A stretch of DNA of 64,000 nt from Enchytraeus crypticus (GCA_905160935.1 CAJHZI010000824.1:118501-182500), one strand, 5' to 3'; positions 11,301 to 22,600 are shown, counted from the first letter of the stretch. Program-made: numbers and translations. The notes: a model not told the origin generated them from the letters alone.

Positions 11301-12064
11301 ACTTCACAGTGTATATCGTAGCAGCAGCAATTGCATTGTATTTAAATACCATATTGTATTTTGACTGGAGTAATACTGTAAGCAATATCAAGATTTATTT
11401 ACAAATATTCTCTATTATACACCTTCTGTACTTTCTATACTGCAAGACTGAGTCTTTGCAGTCTTTTATGCAAAATAAAGCATAAATATGTGCTATATTT
11501 TTTTATTGGCCATTCAATATGTCATCAGCTTTATTATCTAGTACTTAGCCATTAATAACAAGGAGTTCTATAAGACAGTTGCAGCTCCATGGACCATGGA
11601 TATGCTAAACTCTCACACCACACCACATTCAACAGCCTAGTTTATACATTAGCATCACAGCTCTATTGACGAATTCATTAATACCCACATTTACTAAACT
11701 CGTCGTGATCAACAGATCACTTACGCATCTGTGGTGGGTTAAACTACTGTTCAGAAATTTCTGTATTCACTAATAATGTTGCAGGGTTGTTAATTACAAA
11801 GTCAATCGCCAAAAATTATACCGCTCAGCCAAAGACAGCGCACTCCTTCAGGCTGATCGACCAATTAGACTACTTTGTAAACAAAACTAGAATTTCAGTT
11901 TCTAATTGGTGGTTTAAGTAATCAGCGGTGTAAACATATGAAAACAGGAATGCAGCTAAGCATTGCTTCACACAGCAATTCAAACTTGCAGAATATCAAA
12001 TTGTGACTGCACAGTAGTTTACGCCACTGTTGAGGTTTAAACAGCTGATTATCTCACTAGTGGC
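11301..12064. other. Intergenic stretch without a gene
   Basis: AT-rich with no supported exon or repeat family. It separates the LINE A fragment from the 3' flank of the ATP synthase gene. Confidence 0.5.
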
Positions 12065-12195
12065 TGGAGCCAGTGGCAATGTCAGCAAGATATATATATT
12101 CGACCGTGGATCAGTATGTGCGGTGTTCAAATCCTGGGCTCTCCCGTCATTGACATCGCTTTCGAGAGAGGAAACTGACATTTTAGCTTTTTATA
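12065..12195 (+). repeat. tRNA-derived SINE, family 1
   Basis: Sense copy with a B-box GTTCAAATCC and the tail CCGTCATTGACATCGC...GAGGAAACTGACATT. It lies just beyond the polyadenylation signal of the minus-strand ATP synthase gene. Confidence 0.8.
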
Positions 12196-12265
12196 GTGAA
12201 TACGGTCCTAAGTTTGACTCTATAACACTAGTGAAGACTCAAACGACACACAATAGCTTACATGA

Positions 12266-12271
12266 TTTATT
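12266..12271 (-). other. Candidate polyadenylation signal of the ATP synthase gene
   Basis: AATAAA on the minus strand about 113 bp past the TAG stop at 12384-12386; no competing hexamer is nearer. Confidence 0.6.
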
Positions 12272-12383
12272 GTATTATCTCTAGAATCAACCTGTGGCAG
12301 CAACGAAACATCTCACTAATCAACGAGACTTACAAACATCACCCAGTTCTCAGTGTCTAATCACACGTGATCTATGCTGACAT

Positions 12384-12547
12384 CTAGAAAGCAAACAGGA
12401 TGAGGAAGGCCATCATGAGGCAGAACAGACCCATGGCCTCTGAGAGAGCGAAGCCGAGGATAGCATAGGAGAAGAGCTGCTGCTTCAACACTGGGTGACG
12501 AGCATAACCCATTACCAGGCTGCCAAACACTGAGCCTATACCAGCTC
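12384..12547 (-). CDS. ATP5MC: ATP5MC exon 4 (terminal coding exon)
   Basis: Encodes the end of the first helix, the loop with Lys43 and the second helix with Glu58, then TAG. The acceptor reads GTTGTTACAG before GAGCTGGTATAGG. The first 45 or so bases of this exon, with the acceptor, are copied twice more in the upstream intron. Confidence 0.96.
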
Positions 12548-15500
12548 CTGTAACAACAACAACAATTAGAGTGATACTATCAACTATGACAAGCATAGCC
12601 CATGACCAGGGTATCAAACACTGAACCAATACAAGCTCCTGTAACAACAAAAACAATTAGAGTGATACCATCAACCATGACTAACATAGCCCATCACCAG
12701 GCTGCCAAACACTGAACCAATGCCAGCTCCTGTAACAACAATAACAATTAGTGTTACCATCAACCATGACAAGCACACAACAATTCCTCCAAACACACTG
12801 TCAACCAGTACAGTTTAATTAATGACACATTCATTAACGTGCAGAGTCTGCAAGTGACGTCCCTGACATTACCTTTTGGCAAAGAACCGGACGTTAAATT
12901 CTTACTGATTGATTGATAATGAAGTACTTTTCCTAACATCAATGTTAAATGGTCTGCACAGAATCTCGTCTAAAATAGATGAATTAGATTCCTAGGAGTC
13001 AAAGGCATCTCTGAAGCAGCCTAGACATCTGTACAGCAGATCAGCGGCACTCAGTCAAATACTGCCGGTGTACTAGACTAGTACTACAAGATACTACACA
13101 ACTAAACATCAGCGGCTGGGTATCTCAGTAGAACGATCATCGACACTAACCCTGGAGACGGTTTCAATGTCGGCTCCTCTCATAGGAACTGATTAATTAT
13201 AAAACGAAAGCTGGTAAAGCTAATGCTAACGTCAGTTTTTTCATTCAAAAGTGATGCCAGTGACGGGCGAGCCCAATATTTGAACTCCGAAAATCTTTGT
13301 TGCTTATATTTTTTAAGTAATATAAATAATTTAGCATATATATATTGATTGATAGCCCCACCTGATCCGGCTACTCCGACAACTGCATATCATAATAGAT
13401 TTATCCATTGGCTCTAATCCAACAGACGGTTTCAATACCAGTTCCCCTGATACAAACTGATTAATTAATATAAATAATTTCCTATATATACTGATTGATA
13501 GACCCACCTGATCCGGCTACTCCGACGGTGGCAGCACCGGCCCCGATGTACTTGGCAGCCTGATCGATATCTCGCTGCACGGCGCTGGTCTGAAGCTGCC
13601 TGAGCTGAGCTCCCAGCATAGCCAGTGCAGAGGTGTGGGGTCTAACAGTGGCTGAGAGACCAGTGTAGTGTGATAGTGTGCTAGGCCTACACATCGTCTA
13701 CAATCAATCAATCAATCAATCAGCTATTCCATTGAACGGCAGTCGCTGCAAAAGCAAAATACTTTACATAAATGGTTCTATCAGGCACAGAATTAACAGT
13801 AAAATTTAGACTGAAAATTTTTCTCGTAAACTTTCTACAAATGCACTGTTGTGAACACATGGAAAAAGAAACTGCAAGAAAATTGCAGCACAACGGAAAC
13901 TTTTTTTGTTACAGTTTAGCATGTAAAGCGAGTTATACTAAAAATAAACTCAACACGTTTAACTGAACACAAAATTTGTATATCCTTAATATTTTAACAT
14001 TTTATGTGTTTTACAGTTGCCGCATCAGTTGCAAGGTCTGCTAGATTTCGAAGCCTGGATTCAAATGACTGCTGTTGCAATTAAATCTTAGACTCGTCTG
14101 TCTCTGAAGACTTTTTAGAGGTTAAACTAGCACTAAACTCAGCGTCAAAGATCCTAAGAGATCATCCTTGTGACGTACAACTGAATTTAAGTGCAAACAT
14201 AATAGTTGATGGTTAGCAATTTTTAAGCTGATATAACAAAATAAAATGCTTGTCTTATGAGACCAAAGGAGTTTTTTTAAATTTATTTTTTATTCCGTAT
14301 AGTTACACACATGGCATACCGCATGTGTTTACAATGTTTCCTTTCTTAAGTTTCTGTTTTTGTAGTTTTCGTTATTTCCTCCATTCCTTTCCATGGTTAT
14401 TAGTAATCATTGCCTGTTGTTGGCGCTCCAATAGCAGCCGGCGCGGATTTAAGAATAACCTCCAACACCCTGGGGATTGTTTACTTTCAAAGCTGTCTAC
14501 ACGCGGTCTTCCAAAGTGGTCGCCCACAATTTACTAACCGCGTGGCTTTACTTCGTTCAACTGACGCGCAGCTTAACTGAGTGCGCTAAATCCCCCCCCT
14601 ATAGGTACCAAGGTATTAGTTGGTACCTAATATCTATATATAGGTACTTAAAAATATTGCTTCAAATGATAAAGCTACATAATAGTACCAGATAATTATA
14701 AGCTGAGAATATAAGTACAACGAAATTACAATATTTTTGCAAAAAATCCTAAATAAATTCAAGTAATAGAATATCAACAGATATTTGCCTAATAATAATT
14801 AACAATATCCAGAGTTCACTAGAAACCTATCATATTCTCAGAATGCATAGCGTATGAATGACTAACCTGAGTATCGTTCTGCCGGGCTACGACAGAGAGA
14901 GATCTGGCAGCCTGACCGCTGGCCTACAGACAACAAATATACAACCACAGTTTGTACTCAGATAAGTATATGTACAACAACAACAACAATACGATTAGAG
15001 CGCTACTGTTGTCCATGACAACATCAAAAACTGCGGAACCAAATTAAAACCGATGAGCAAAGTGAGGGGTCCATAAACGGTGCGAGCCAAAATCCACGCA
15101 GTCAGTCCAAGGAAGGGTACTAGCGGAATGGAGGTTTATGTGTTGGTCTCAGGTCATAGATATTTAGTGGATAGAAAAAGTCCAAGAGAAAAGCTTTCAA
15201 CCGCCTAAAAGTACATACAGAATAATCATCACCTAGAAAGCATGATCTCGTAGAAAGGCAATTTGAGATATGGCAGTTCAAAAACCTTTAGATCCCTGTT
15301 CCTGGAGTGTATAACAAGTTTGACATCAATGCACAATCACATCAAGAGTCCTTAGTTTGGGGAGTGACCTCACCTGCCCACAACTTTTAACATTAGTCGA
15401 GAATGCTTAACTAAACCCTAAATAAATCCTATATAATAGTATTTTATTTCACATATTATATATAGATTAATTTTTACTAATCATACGTAATCTAGAGAGT

Positions 15501-15647
15501 GTTCAGTTTAGTAACATTTAGAAATCAGGCCTTTGCACAGTTGTCCTTGCGCCGGGTCATTCAGTATCACAAACCAAATTAAAAGGTTGCAAATAGACTC
15601 ACCGACGAGCGAGCGACTGGGGCGACGAATTTAGCGCAGGCGTACAT
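12384..15647 (-). CDS. ATP5MC: ATP synthase F(0) complex subunit C (c-ring), mitochondrial; four exons
   Basis: Exons 15603-15647, 14867-14923, 13508-13697 and 12384-12547 join (phases 0, 0, 1) into a 151-residue protein; all four donors have GT and all acceptors AG. It forms the proton-carrying c-ring of mitochondrial ATP synthase in the inner membrane. Residues 1-76 are a mitochondrial targeting presequence ([15 protein letters not shown]..., rich in Arg, Ser, Ala and lacking acidic residues near the start). The mature part begins at [12 protein letters not shown] and is exactly 75 residues, the family's usual length. It has two hydrophobic hairpin helices, the Gly-rich first helix ([16 protein letters not shown]), Lys at mature position 43 (ARHPVLKQQ, trimethylated in animals) and the essential proton-binding Glu at mature position 58 (FALSEAMG). 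It ends in LFAF. Identification rests on near-complete identity to the known family pattern. Confidence 0.96.
12548..12776 (-). repeat. Two tandem copies of the exon 4 acceptor edge, 91-bp period
   Basis: On the minus strand the junction GTTACAG before GAGCTGG recurs with exon-like first bases at 12638 and 12729, each exactly 91 bp further upstream than the real one at 12547. Each unit carries about 45 bp of exon and 45 bp of intron. The copy nearest the real exon has changes (AGIG to ACIG, FGSL to FDTL). The outer copy still encodes [14 protein letters not shown] in the same splice phase. Both keep the AG acceptor. Confidence 0.9.
12855..12917 (+). repeat. SINE family 3 tail (TTGA-tailed) in intron 3
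   Basis: GACGTCCCTGACATTACC, a short hairpin, GGACGTTAAATTCTTAC, then TTGATTGAT. Related copies are at 3984-4047 and 47635-47710. Confidence 0.7.
13208..13290 (-). repeat. tRNA-derived SINE family 1, truncated, in intron 3
   Basis: The tail AGCTGGTAAAGCTAATGC and the central GTGACGGGCGAGCCCA are present; the head is lost after the B-box region. Confidence 0.75.
13317..13381 (-). repeat. Copy of the exon 3 donor edge inside intron 3
   Basis: About 62 bp nearly identical to 13461-13526, spanning the donor. It contains exon-like CTGATCCGGCTACTCCGAC (plus strand) with an adjacent donor-like AC, 146 bp from the real one. Flanking intron blocks (AGACGGTTTCAAT...ACTGATTAATTA) are also duplicated (13150-13205 and 13420-13475), with a SINE inserted into one copy. 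Confidence 0.85.
13508..13697 (-). CDS. ATP5MC: ATP5MC exon 3
   Basis: Encodes the rest of the presequence and the start of the mature protein through VAGSG. The acceptor TGTAG follows a TTGA repeat tract and the donor is CAG/GTGGGT. The alternative acceptor eleven bases downstream would put an in-frame TAG after one codon, so the upstream one is chosen. Confidence 0.95.
14285..14600 (-). repeat. 5S rRNA-derived SINE in ATP5MC intron 2
   Basis: On the minus strand the head contains a damaged 5S core (GTTAGTAAATTGTGGGCGAC, then GACCGCGTG). It is followed by a body ending in TTAAATCCGCGCCGGCTGC and a tail ending CATGTGTGTAAC. Better 5S similarity is seen in the 27.3-kb and 34.3-kb copies. Confidence 0.75.
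14867..14923 (-). CDS. ATP5MC: ATP5MC exon 2 (presequence)
   Basis: Nineteen codons, [19 protein letters not shown], bounded by TTGTCTGTAG and CAG/GTTAGT, phase 0 on both sides. The Arg/Ser/Ala-rich composition without acidic residues before the last few codons suits a mitochondrial targeting sequence. Confidence 0.9.
14972..15200 (-). mobile_element. LINE B 3' end in ATP5MC intron 1
   Basis: Starts (plus strand) with an ACAACA repeat and TTAGAGCGCTACTG, then CCAAAATCCACGCAGTC and CCAAGGAAGGGTACTAG. It is the same 3' untranslated tail as the 20.5-kb LINE, 5'-truncated. Confidence 0.75.
15603..15647 (-). CDS. ATP5MC: ATP5MC exon 1 (start of coding)
   Basis: [15 protein letters not shown] followed by the donor GTGAGT; the start matches the MYACAKF opening common in animal c-subunits. 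The upstream 130 bp (to about 15780) is probably 5' untranslated region and promoter; no TATA box is evident. Confidence 0.93.
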
Positions 15648-15919
15648 TATAGCTGTTGAATTGATCGGTAGCGGAACAGGACTGACGAATAATTAGGCGA
15701 TTATTTGTAGCCGGACAGCGCGAGACCTAGCGACCTTCTACCAACTCAACCTTCTACAGACAGGAAGCGGATGTAGTAAAAGTAATCAGACAAAAAGTAA
15801 AAGAGAATTGTTGCAGAGTTTAAATAAAGACTGAAGAAAATAAGTGAACAAAATTAACAACAACAGAATAATTATAAAGCTATCTACTACTGCCAACATT
15901 GCCGTCAAGTCATGTCATA

Positions 15920-16128
15920 AGAGGGAATGATTTATTAATTACGAGAGGTAATCGAAGAAAGAATGCAAAGAAAAAAGGTTCTATAGAGGAAGACTGAGTT
16001 TTTGGATGCTGGATGATTTGTTAATTATAATTCGTATGCTGATATGAAGAGAAAGAGATTGATAGAAATCTATGGAAGAGTCAATATCCATGGACCTGCC
16101 AATAGACAGTGTACTAAGAGAGAAAATT
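15920..16128 (+). mobile_element. LINE A 3' fragment, decayed
   Basis: Keeps ATAAGAGGGAATGATTTATT (LRGNDLL), GAGGAAGACTGAG, GCTGATATGAAGAGAAAG, and the non-coding end ATGGACCTGCCAATAGACAG with GTACTAAGAGAG. Confidence 0.7.
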
Positions 16129-16540
16129 AAAATTGTAGTACGTGTAGGGAATCCCAGCTATATTAACATTTAAATCCAGATTAAGGATTAAATCCCAGAT
16201 TAAGGATTAAATACAGATTAAGGATTAAATACCAGATTAATAGTAATAGCGCTAATACGCGCAGCTCTGATAACAGACTTTTTAGGAACAATTCAAGTAC
16301 AATCAAACTGAATCAATTATTAGACTTTGGTTATTTTGTTTGTGTTTATAAATCTCAATTCCTTGCAGTAATATACAAGTATAGCATATAGGCCTATTGA
16401 TCTATTGTAGTTATTGAAAAATTCCTTTACACTTGATACCATTTATGGAGTTGGATAATCACCTCAGATGTCATATTCTTCAAATCTATAAACAAATAAG
16501 TTATACGTATAATTGCGCAGCCTCTAGTTAAGTGTCTCTA

Positions 16541-16800
16541 GTTAGAATGTCTCAGTAGCGCAATGGCTAACGGTGTAGATAACGTCATAAAGTTTAAAAT
16601 GACAGACCCTGAGGTGAATCGAACTCTCGTGGGTTCGATTCCCAGCCGCGCTGATCTGAGAGTACAATCTCGGACATTCACTGGATTGGCTACACGGAAA
16701 GTGGTCTAAATTGCCTAATGGATATAACATGTGGTATTAAAAGTGATAGATATCAACATTGTTGATAATTTCACTCTAATGTATGTTATTATTAAGTGAT
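16541..16800 (+). repeat. tRNA-derived SINE, family G
   Basis: Head with an A-box-like TAGCGCAATGGCTAACGG and a perfect B-box GGTTCGATTCCC. The body is GCTGATCTGAGAGTACAATC, and the tail contains a GATATCAACATTGTTGATAA hairpin. Other copies lie at 51722-51880 (plus) and 56695-56930 (minus). Confidence 0.8.
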
Positions 16801-17375
16801 AAACTTATTTATCTAGAGAGAGCTCTTTATGTCATAGAATGTAGATTTAAAGTAGAAGTTATGATTGAGTAGAAGTATGATTTAAAGCATTCAATCTCTT
16901 AGTGTGTAAAATAGGTAGACTTTGACTTTGGATCTACAATTACTTACCGAAACTCGAGAGAGAGAGAGACAGGCAAACAGATAGATAGATAGAGTGACAA
17001 AGAGATAAACAGACAGAAAGGCAGGGGCATCTAGACTTCGATATATAGGCGATGTAAGCGATGACGCAGCTTTGCGTCACGAAATTCTCAGAGGGTAGCC
17101 TTTACCTGAAAACTTTTTAGTGGGTACCGTACTATTGTACTGTAAGTACCCCCACTAAATTGCGTTTTACGTCATAGGCCAAGGGGGGGGGACGCCACTG
17201 CAGAATGGCGCCATGCTAGTTTTAACATGTAGTCATGTAACTAATAATTATATGAGTACATTGGCTTTCATACATGTATATACAACTGTATATGGGTACA
17301 TTGGATGACCATGCTAATTTTTTCGAGTACACGCATCTACATCTGGTGACCCTACTATTCTTGCACTTACAATAT

Positions 17376-17935
17376 TGTGCTAATCACTGATTACAATCCA
17401 TATTCCCTATTTAAATCCATATCACTGATAACAATCCTTATCACTGATTACAATCCTTATCACTGACTACAATCCATATCACTGATAACAATCCATATCA
17501 CTGATAACAATCCTTATCACTGATTACAATCCTTATCACTGACTACAATCCATATCACTGATAACAATCCATATCACTGATAACAATCCTTATCACTGAT
17601 TACAATCCTTATCACTGACTACAATCCATATCACTGATAACAATCCATATCACTGATAACAATCCTTATCACTGATTACAATCCTTATCACTGACTGCAA
17701 TCCATATCACTGATAACAATCCTTATCACTGATTACAATCCTTATCACTGACTACAATCCTTATCACTGATTACAATCCTTACCACTGATTCCAATCCTT
17801 ATCACTGATTACAATCAGTAGGCCTATCACTTATTACAATCCTTATCCCTAATAACAATCCATATCACTGATTACAATCCACATCACTGATATTAATCCT
17901 TATCACTGAAAACAATCCTTATCACTGAAAACAAT
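17376..17935. repeat. 19-bp minisatellite
   Basis: About 29 units of TTATCACTGATTACAATCC with regular alternation of GATTACA, GACTACA and GATAACA variants, which suggests a higher-order repeat of about four units. Confidence 0.9.
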
Positions 17936-18117
17936 ATGGGTACCACAGGCCGAGTGCTGTTAAATATTTTATTACTACGAGTTGATCGACTGGGGTGAGT
18001 TATCAGTTCTACATCACGACCACAGTTCTACAGGTGTCAGAGACTCGTTATTTATGCATCAGTTGATGCTGACACTTCTCGTTCTGCGTGATGCGCTTGA
18101 TTGGACCGTCTGATAGC

Positions 18118-18440
18118 TCACCTGTGGGCAGTAATCAACTGTGAATTACCTGTAGATTAACGATGGATTACTTTGACTTACCTGTGGATTACATTTAGAT
18201 TACCTGTACCTTACCTTTAACTTATCTGTGGATTACTTTTGACTTACCTGTGGATTACTTGTAGATTACCGTTGGATTAGCTTTGACTTACCTGTGGATT
18301 ACCTGCAGATTACCTGTAGATTACCTTTGACATACCTGTGAATTACCTGTAGATTGCCTGTAGCTTACGTTTAACTCGCCTGGGATTACCTGTAGATTAC
18401 CTATGAATTATTTTTGAATTACCCGTATACCTTGTATTAC
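18118..18440. repeat. Degenerate 11-bp minisatellite
   Basis: Units of TTACCTGTGGA / TTACCTTTGAC type, followed by a TCA trinucleotide run at about 18455-18491 and two GATTCTGTGATGTTG repeats to about 18600. Confidence 0.8.
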
Positions 18441-18460
18441 CTTTAATTATCATCATCGTT

Positions 18461-18494
<34 letters not shown>

Positions 18495-18734
18495 TGTGTT
18501 ACGTTAAGCGATCTGTTCTAATCTTGGAGCTCCTTTGATTCTGTGATGTTGCTGTTGCTTAGAGCTTTTGTGATTCTGTGATGTTGTTGTTGCTAAGAGA
18601 TCACGTGACTTTATGTTGTTGTTGTTGTTGTTAAGCTGAAGTCAGCGCTGAGCCGGTATATCACCATTACTGGACAGTATAAGAGATATCAAGCACATCT
18701 ATTACTGATCAGTAAGGCGGCATTCCAGCTCAGC

Positions 18735-19160
18735 TTATCACATCACGGCTTCATCACATCACTGCTTTTTCACATCACTGCTTTATCACTTCACGGCTTT
18801 ATCACTTCACTGCTTTATCACTTCACTGCTTTATCACATCACTGCTTTATCACTTCACTGCTTTATCACATCACTGCTTTATCACATCACTGCTTTATCA
18901 CATCACTGCTTAATCACATCACACCACTGCTTTCTCTCATCATATCACATAGCTGCCATCTCTCATCACATAACTGCTTTTCCTCATCACAACTGGTTTT
19001 TCTCATCGCATCATTGTTCTTCCTCATCACATCATATCACTTCTTTATCACATCACAGCTTTATCACATCACTGCTTTATCACATCACAGCTTTATCACA
19101 TTACTGTTTTTCCTCATCATATCACATCACTGCTCTATCATGCACATCACAGCACATCAT
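18735..19160. repeat. 16-bp minisatellite
   Basis: Units of CTTTATCACATCACTG with decayed copies toward the right edge. Confidence 0.85.
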
Positions 19161-19360
19161 AGCTTTTTCTCATGACGAAATTTATGAAGCACCTTAATAT
19201 TTGACTGTCTCAGTAGCTCAGTGTGCAGTGTAGCGCGTCAAGTAACGTTAACGAATGTTTCTTTGGTTTCTTGGTTCTATTCCTGATGAAGCCTGAGAGA
19301 AAATTCGTGAGAATTGTTTTCATTTTGTGTGGTATGTGCTGTGTTTCGATCTAATAAACA

Positions 19361-19398
<38 letters not shown>

Positions 19399-19576
19399 AC
19401 GTGAGCATTAGCAAGATCCATACCACTGACAATTTAAAGCAAACTTTCAAACAGCAATCAGTATCTCCTCAGCACATTTCGTTTGCAGATTGGTCTGGGT
19501 GAATTGATCTGTAGTGATATGTGCTGTTGGGGACGTCCCTGACATCATCCCTGGATGAGGAAACGGGCGTTAAACC

Positions 19577-19615
<39 letters not shown>
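19361..19615 (+). repeat. CT microsatellite and TTA-tailed SINE (family 2)
   Basis: A CT run (19361-19397) is followed at 19528-19615 by a family 2 element: GGACGTCCCTGACATCATCC, GGATGAGGAAACGGGCG, TTAAACCTTTATTATT. The tail can pair ACGTCCC with GGGCGT and, inside, TCATCC with GGATGA. Confidence 0.8.
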
Positions 19616-19616
<1 letters not shown>

Positions 19617-20453
19617 TTGTCAAGAGAGTGCTTTCTGTGCGAGAAACCATTATGAACGAAGACTTCGCTACAATGCTTTTTTATTAGACCATTTCTTCAC
19701 ATCTTAGCTTTCTCTGACAGTAATACCTCTTAATTTTCCGGAGCTATCTCGTATCTTAATTTCTTTTGATGCCGCAACACTTCAGAAATGTTCAATAACA
19801 CTAGCTCTTGTCGCGATGTAGTCTGTAGATTTTGATGATCATCTTCGCCACTGACCACATCTCAGTATTACGCGGTCTAAAACAATATCATTTGTACATG
19901 TATATTTAAATAATAATAATACAGTACGTTGTCTACAACAATTATACGTTGAATATTTATATTATTACACCATGACACACAATAAGCGCACAAATATTTT
20001 AAACAAAATTTTCAACAACCAGTAAGAACAGAGATATTAGCCTGTATACCTAATAAAACAATAGGCATATATGCTTTGTGATATGCTAGCGTTCTTTAAC
20101 AGTTATTAATGAGTGTTAGTGAATCATAATGATCGTTAATGACTATTGATTACTGTGAACGGTTTCTAATGCTGTTGTTGCTTTTGTTATGAACTGTTTC
20201 TTTTAATGATTAAACTAGTTTTATTTTTATTTATAAATTGCAACTGTAGAATTTGACTAATAAATTAGCCTATTTGAAGTGACAAAGAAAAATAAAAAGG
20301 CATATTAAGATTAGCTCTTGTCTCGTTAAGTAATAACAAAAAATAAATAATAAACAAAACAAGTAACACTTAACAAAAATGCAAATACAAATACTTTATA
20401 GTCTGTCAGTTTCCTCATAATTGTTAGAAGTTGAGAGTTATTCTAGCCAGTAG
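19616..20453. other. AT-rich intergenic stretch
   Basis: No exon or repeat family recognised. Confidence 0.5.
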
Positions 20454-20556
20454 CTATTCTTTAGATGTACAATAGCGATATAGCATGGGTTTTTTATCGA
20501 GGTTTTTAAATTGTTGTATTTTTGAATTAGTTAGAAATATAGGCTCTAAATGCTTG

Positions 20557-20599
<43 letters not shown>

Positions 20600-21235
20600 C
20601 AATTAGAGTGCTACAGTCATCAATGACAACATCGAGCACTATTGAGACAAAATCAAGCCAGCGAGCAAAAAAAGAAGGTCCAAAAGCGGTGCAAATTCCA
20701 AAATCCAGAAATTCAGTCCAAAGTAAAGGGAGTTCAAGAAAAGGTGGTTTAGGCGCAGGTCGCTGCTCATGAACACTGGATGGAAAAGAGAGATGGAAAA
20801 GATAGGTCCTCAACTGCCTATGGAACTGCTCATAGGAAAGCAAAGGCTGATGCGATTCAAATGAAGATTTCCGAAGATTGGATGGAAGAGAATTCCAGAT
20901 CTGAGGTGCAGCATGCTGGAAAGAACGATTAGATAGCTTAGAGCGCGAAGGTAAGCTAGGTCTCACAAGAGTAATTAACTTAGAAGACCGAGTAATAGCA
21001 GGCTGCATCACTTTAATCAAGTGAGACATACAAGTTTGTCCAGGGATGGTGATGGACTTATAGGCTAACGAAGCTGTTTTGTAAATGATACGCTCTTTAA
21101 TCTTTAGCCAGTGCAAAGACTTCAAAATAGGCGCAACATGTGAGCACTTGGAACTACAAAAAATAAGAGCTGGAAGCCTCCTTTGGTATAGTTTAAAATG
21201 GTCACCTCTTAGATTCAAGCAGTGTCTGCACTGTC
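20454..21235 (-). mobile_element. LINE B: reverse transcriptase C-terminal part and 3' tail
   Basis: A 254-codon frame on the minus strand. Its first 150 or so residues match the C-terminal part of CR1/L2/jockey-type reverse transcriptases: HVAPILKSLHWLKIKERI, then YKTASLAYKS, FQHAAPQIWNSLPSNLR and FHRQLRTYLF. After this it runs through a 3' region ending in TAGCACTCTAATTGTTG and a long ATT/GTT repeat tail. The element is 5'-truncated near 21235 and lacks the catalytic YxDD part, so it cannot move alone. Six other 3' ends of this type are in the window (14.97, 28.5, 35.3, 45.1, 48.4 and 58.0 kb). Confidence 0.85.
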
Positions 21236-22108
21236 AAACAAAGCGTTAGGCGATATGATACATTTATGTGAGTCTACTGAGTGTGGACTGTCGATAGTTA
21301 TCTTAATTAAAGAGTTTTCCAAATAGGTTTTACCATCAGTTTAATTCCTTTAGAGCCAGTAGCTTTATTGCTTATAATGATTAATTTAAAATCATCTGAC
21401 TTCATTTGATCACTGATAGTTTACTATATCCTGGTGCTTCAAGCGCAAAATACCATTTTAGGTCTATAATTTAGGAATATTAGTATTAGGACAAGGCTAA
21501 CCTTGGCCTAATACTATGCATATAGGCCTATCTAATATATGCCTATACATGTAATGCATCATTCGAAGCAATGCCAATTAAATATTACAGAAAATAATTC
21601 TGTGTGAACGCTAAGTAAGTATCAAATTAATAGTTTATAATTGTAATCCATTTTAACATTGAATATTGATTAAATTAAAGCAATAATTAGGCATATTATT
21701 TTCAAATATCAGCAATTAATTATGCAATTAATAATTTATAACTTAATTCTTGGTTCTAAGGAAGGTGCTGTTTATTTTTTTCGCCATAATAAAAGGACAT
21801 TTATAGCATATTGATATGCTATAACTGGCTAATGCTGGAACTTAGTTCAACATTCTGTAGAATATTAGCCATGCAACTTTCTGTACTGCATGTGGTCAGG
21901 TTCCCTCACAATATTGACAGGAATACTAAAACCATTCATCTGTATTATTTGCAGATAGATAGAAACGACTAACAAATATAATTATAGCACATATTTTAAA
22001 TTAATCTTCAGTAAAATTAAGTCCTTGATAACATCTGTAGCTAGTAAGCCTGAGCGAGATTCGAACCCCGAAAAGATATATCCCGGGCTTAAATCCAAAC
22101 CATTATGT
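21236..22108. other. AT-rich intergenic stretch
   Basis: No exon recognised. Confidence 0.5.
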
Positions 22109-22240
22109 AAAGCTAAAAAGCTAATGTTAACGTCAGTTTCCTCACTCGAAAGCGAAGTCAGAAACGGACGAGCCCAGGATTTGAACCCCGCACCTACTGA
22201 TCCGCGGTCGAATATCTTACAGACATCGCCACAGGCTCCA
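22109..22240 (-). repeat. tRNA-derived SINE, family 1
   Basis: Near full length: tail, GAGCCCAGGATTTGAACCCC (antisense B-box) and GATCCGCGGTCGAATATC head. Confidence 0.85.
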
Positions 22241-22334
22241 GCTGACTAGCTCTATATAACTAAATATACAGCTAAATACCTGCAGAGTACGGCTGTTAAA
22301 TAAATAGCTCTCAAAGCGATTGTCGGGCGCATTT

Positions 22335-22600
22335 TAGTGATCTCAATAAGTCGTCATTATTATCATCCTCCCTTAAATCCCAGTTTAACTAGGGTCGGGA
22401 TACAAACAGACTATTTCCATTCGTTTAAGTTTTTGTTGCAATTTCTGGAGCCTAGGCGCTCACCAACCGAATGCCCTTCCTGACGATGGTATGGATCTTA
22501 GTGCTTTAGTCACCTTCTACGGTACGCCCAGTTACCGGGGTTGGTGTCTATCCTTCAAACAACCCGGACACAACATGGGGAAATGATGTTAATAAATAAC
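22335..22600 (-). repeat. Family D element
   Basis: The fullest family D copy: TCCCAGTTTAACTAGGGTCG, GCTCACCAACCGAATGCCC and ACCCGGACACAACATGGGG in plus-strand orientation. Confidence 0.7.

Noticed and set aside
12548-12776. Alternative real exons of the ATP synthase gene
   Set aside because: The copies include only the first third of exon 4, then run into repeat intron sequence without a donor.
13687-13697. Downstream acceptor for ATP synthase exon 3
   Set aside because: It would place TAG in frame after one codon in phase 0; the upstream acceptor keeps the frame open.
17376-17935. CRISPR-like array
   Set aside because: The repeats are contiguous without unique spacers and the DNA is clearly animal; these are minisatellites.
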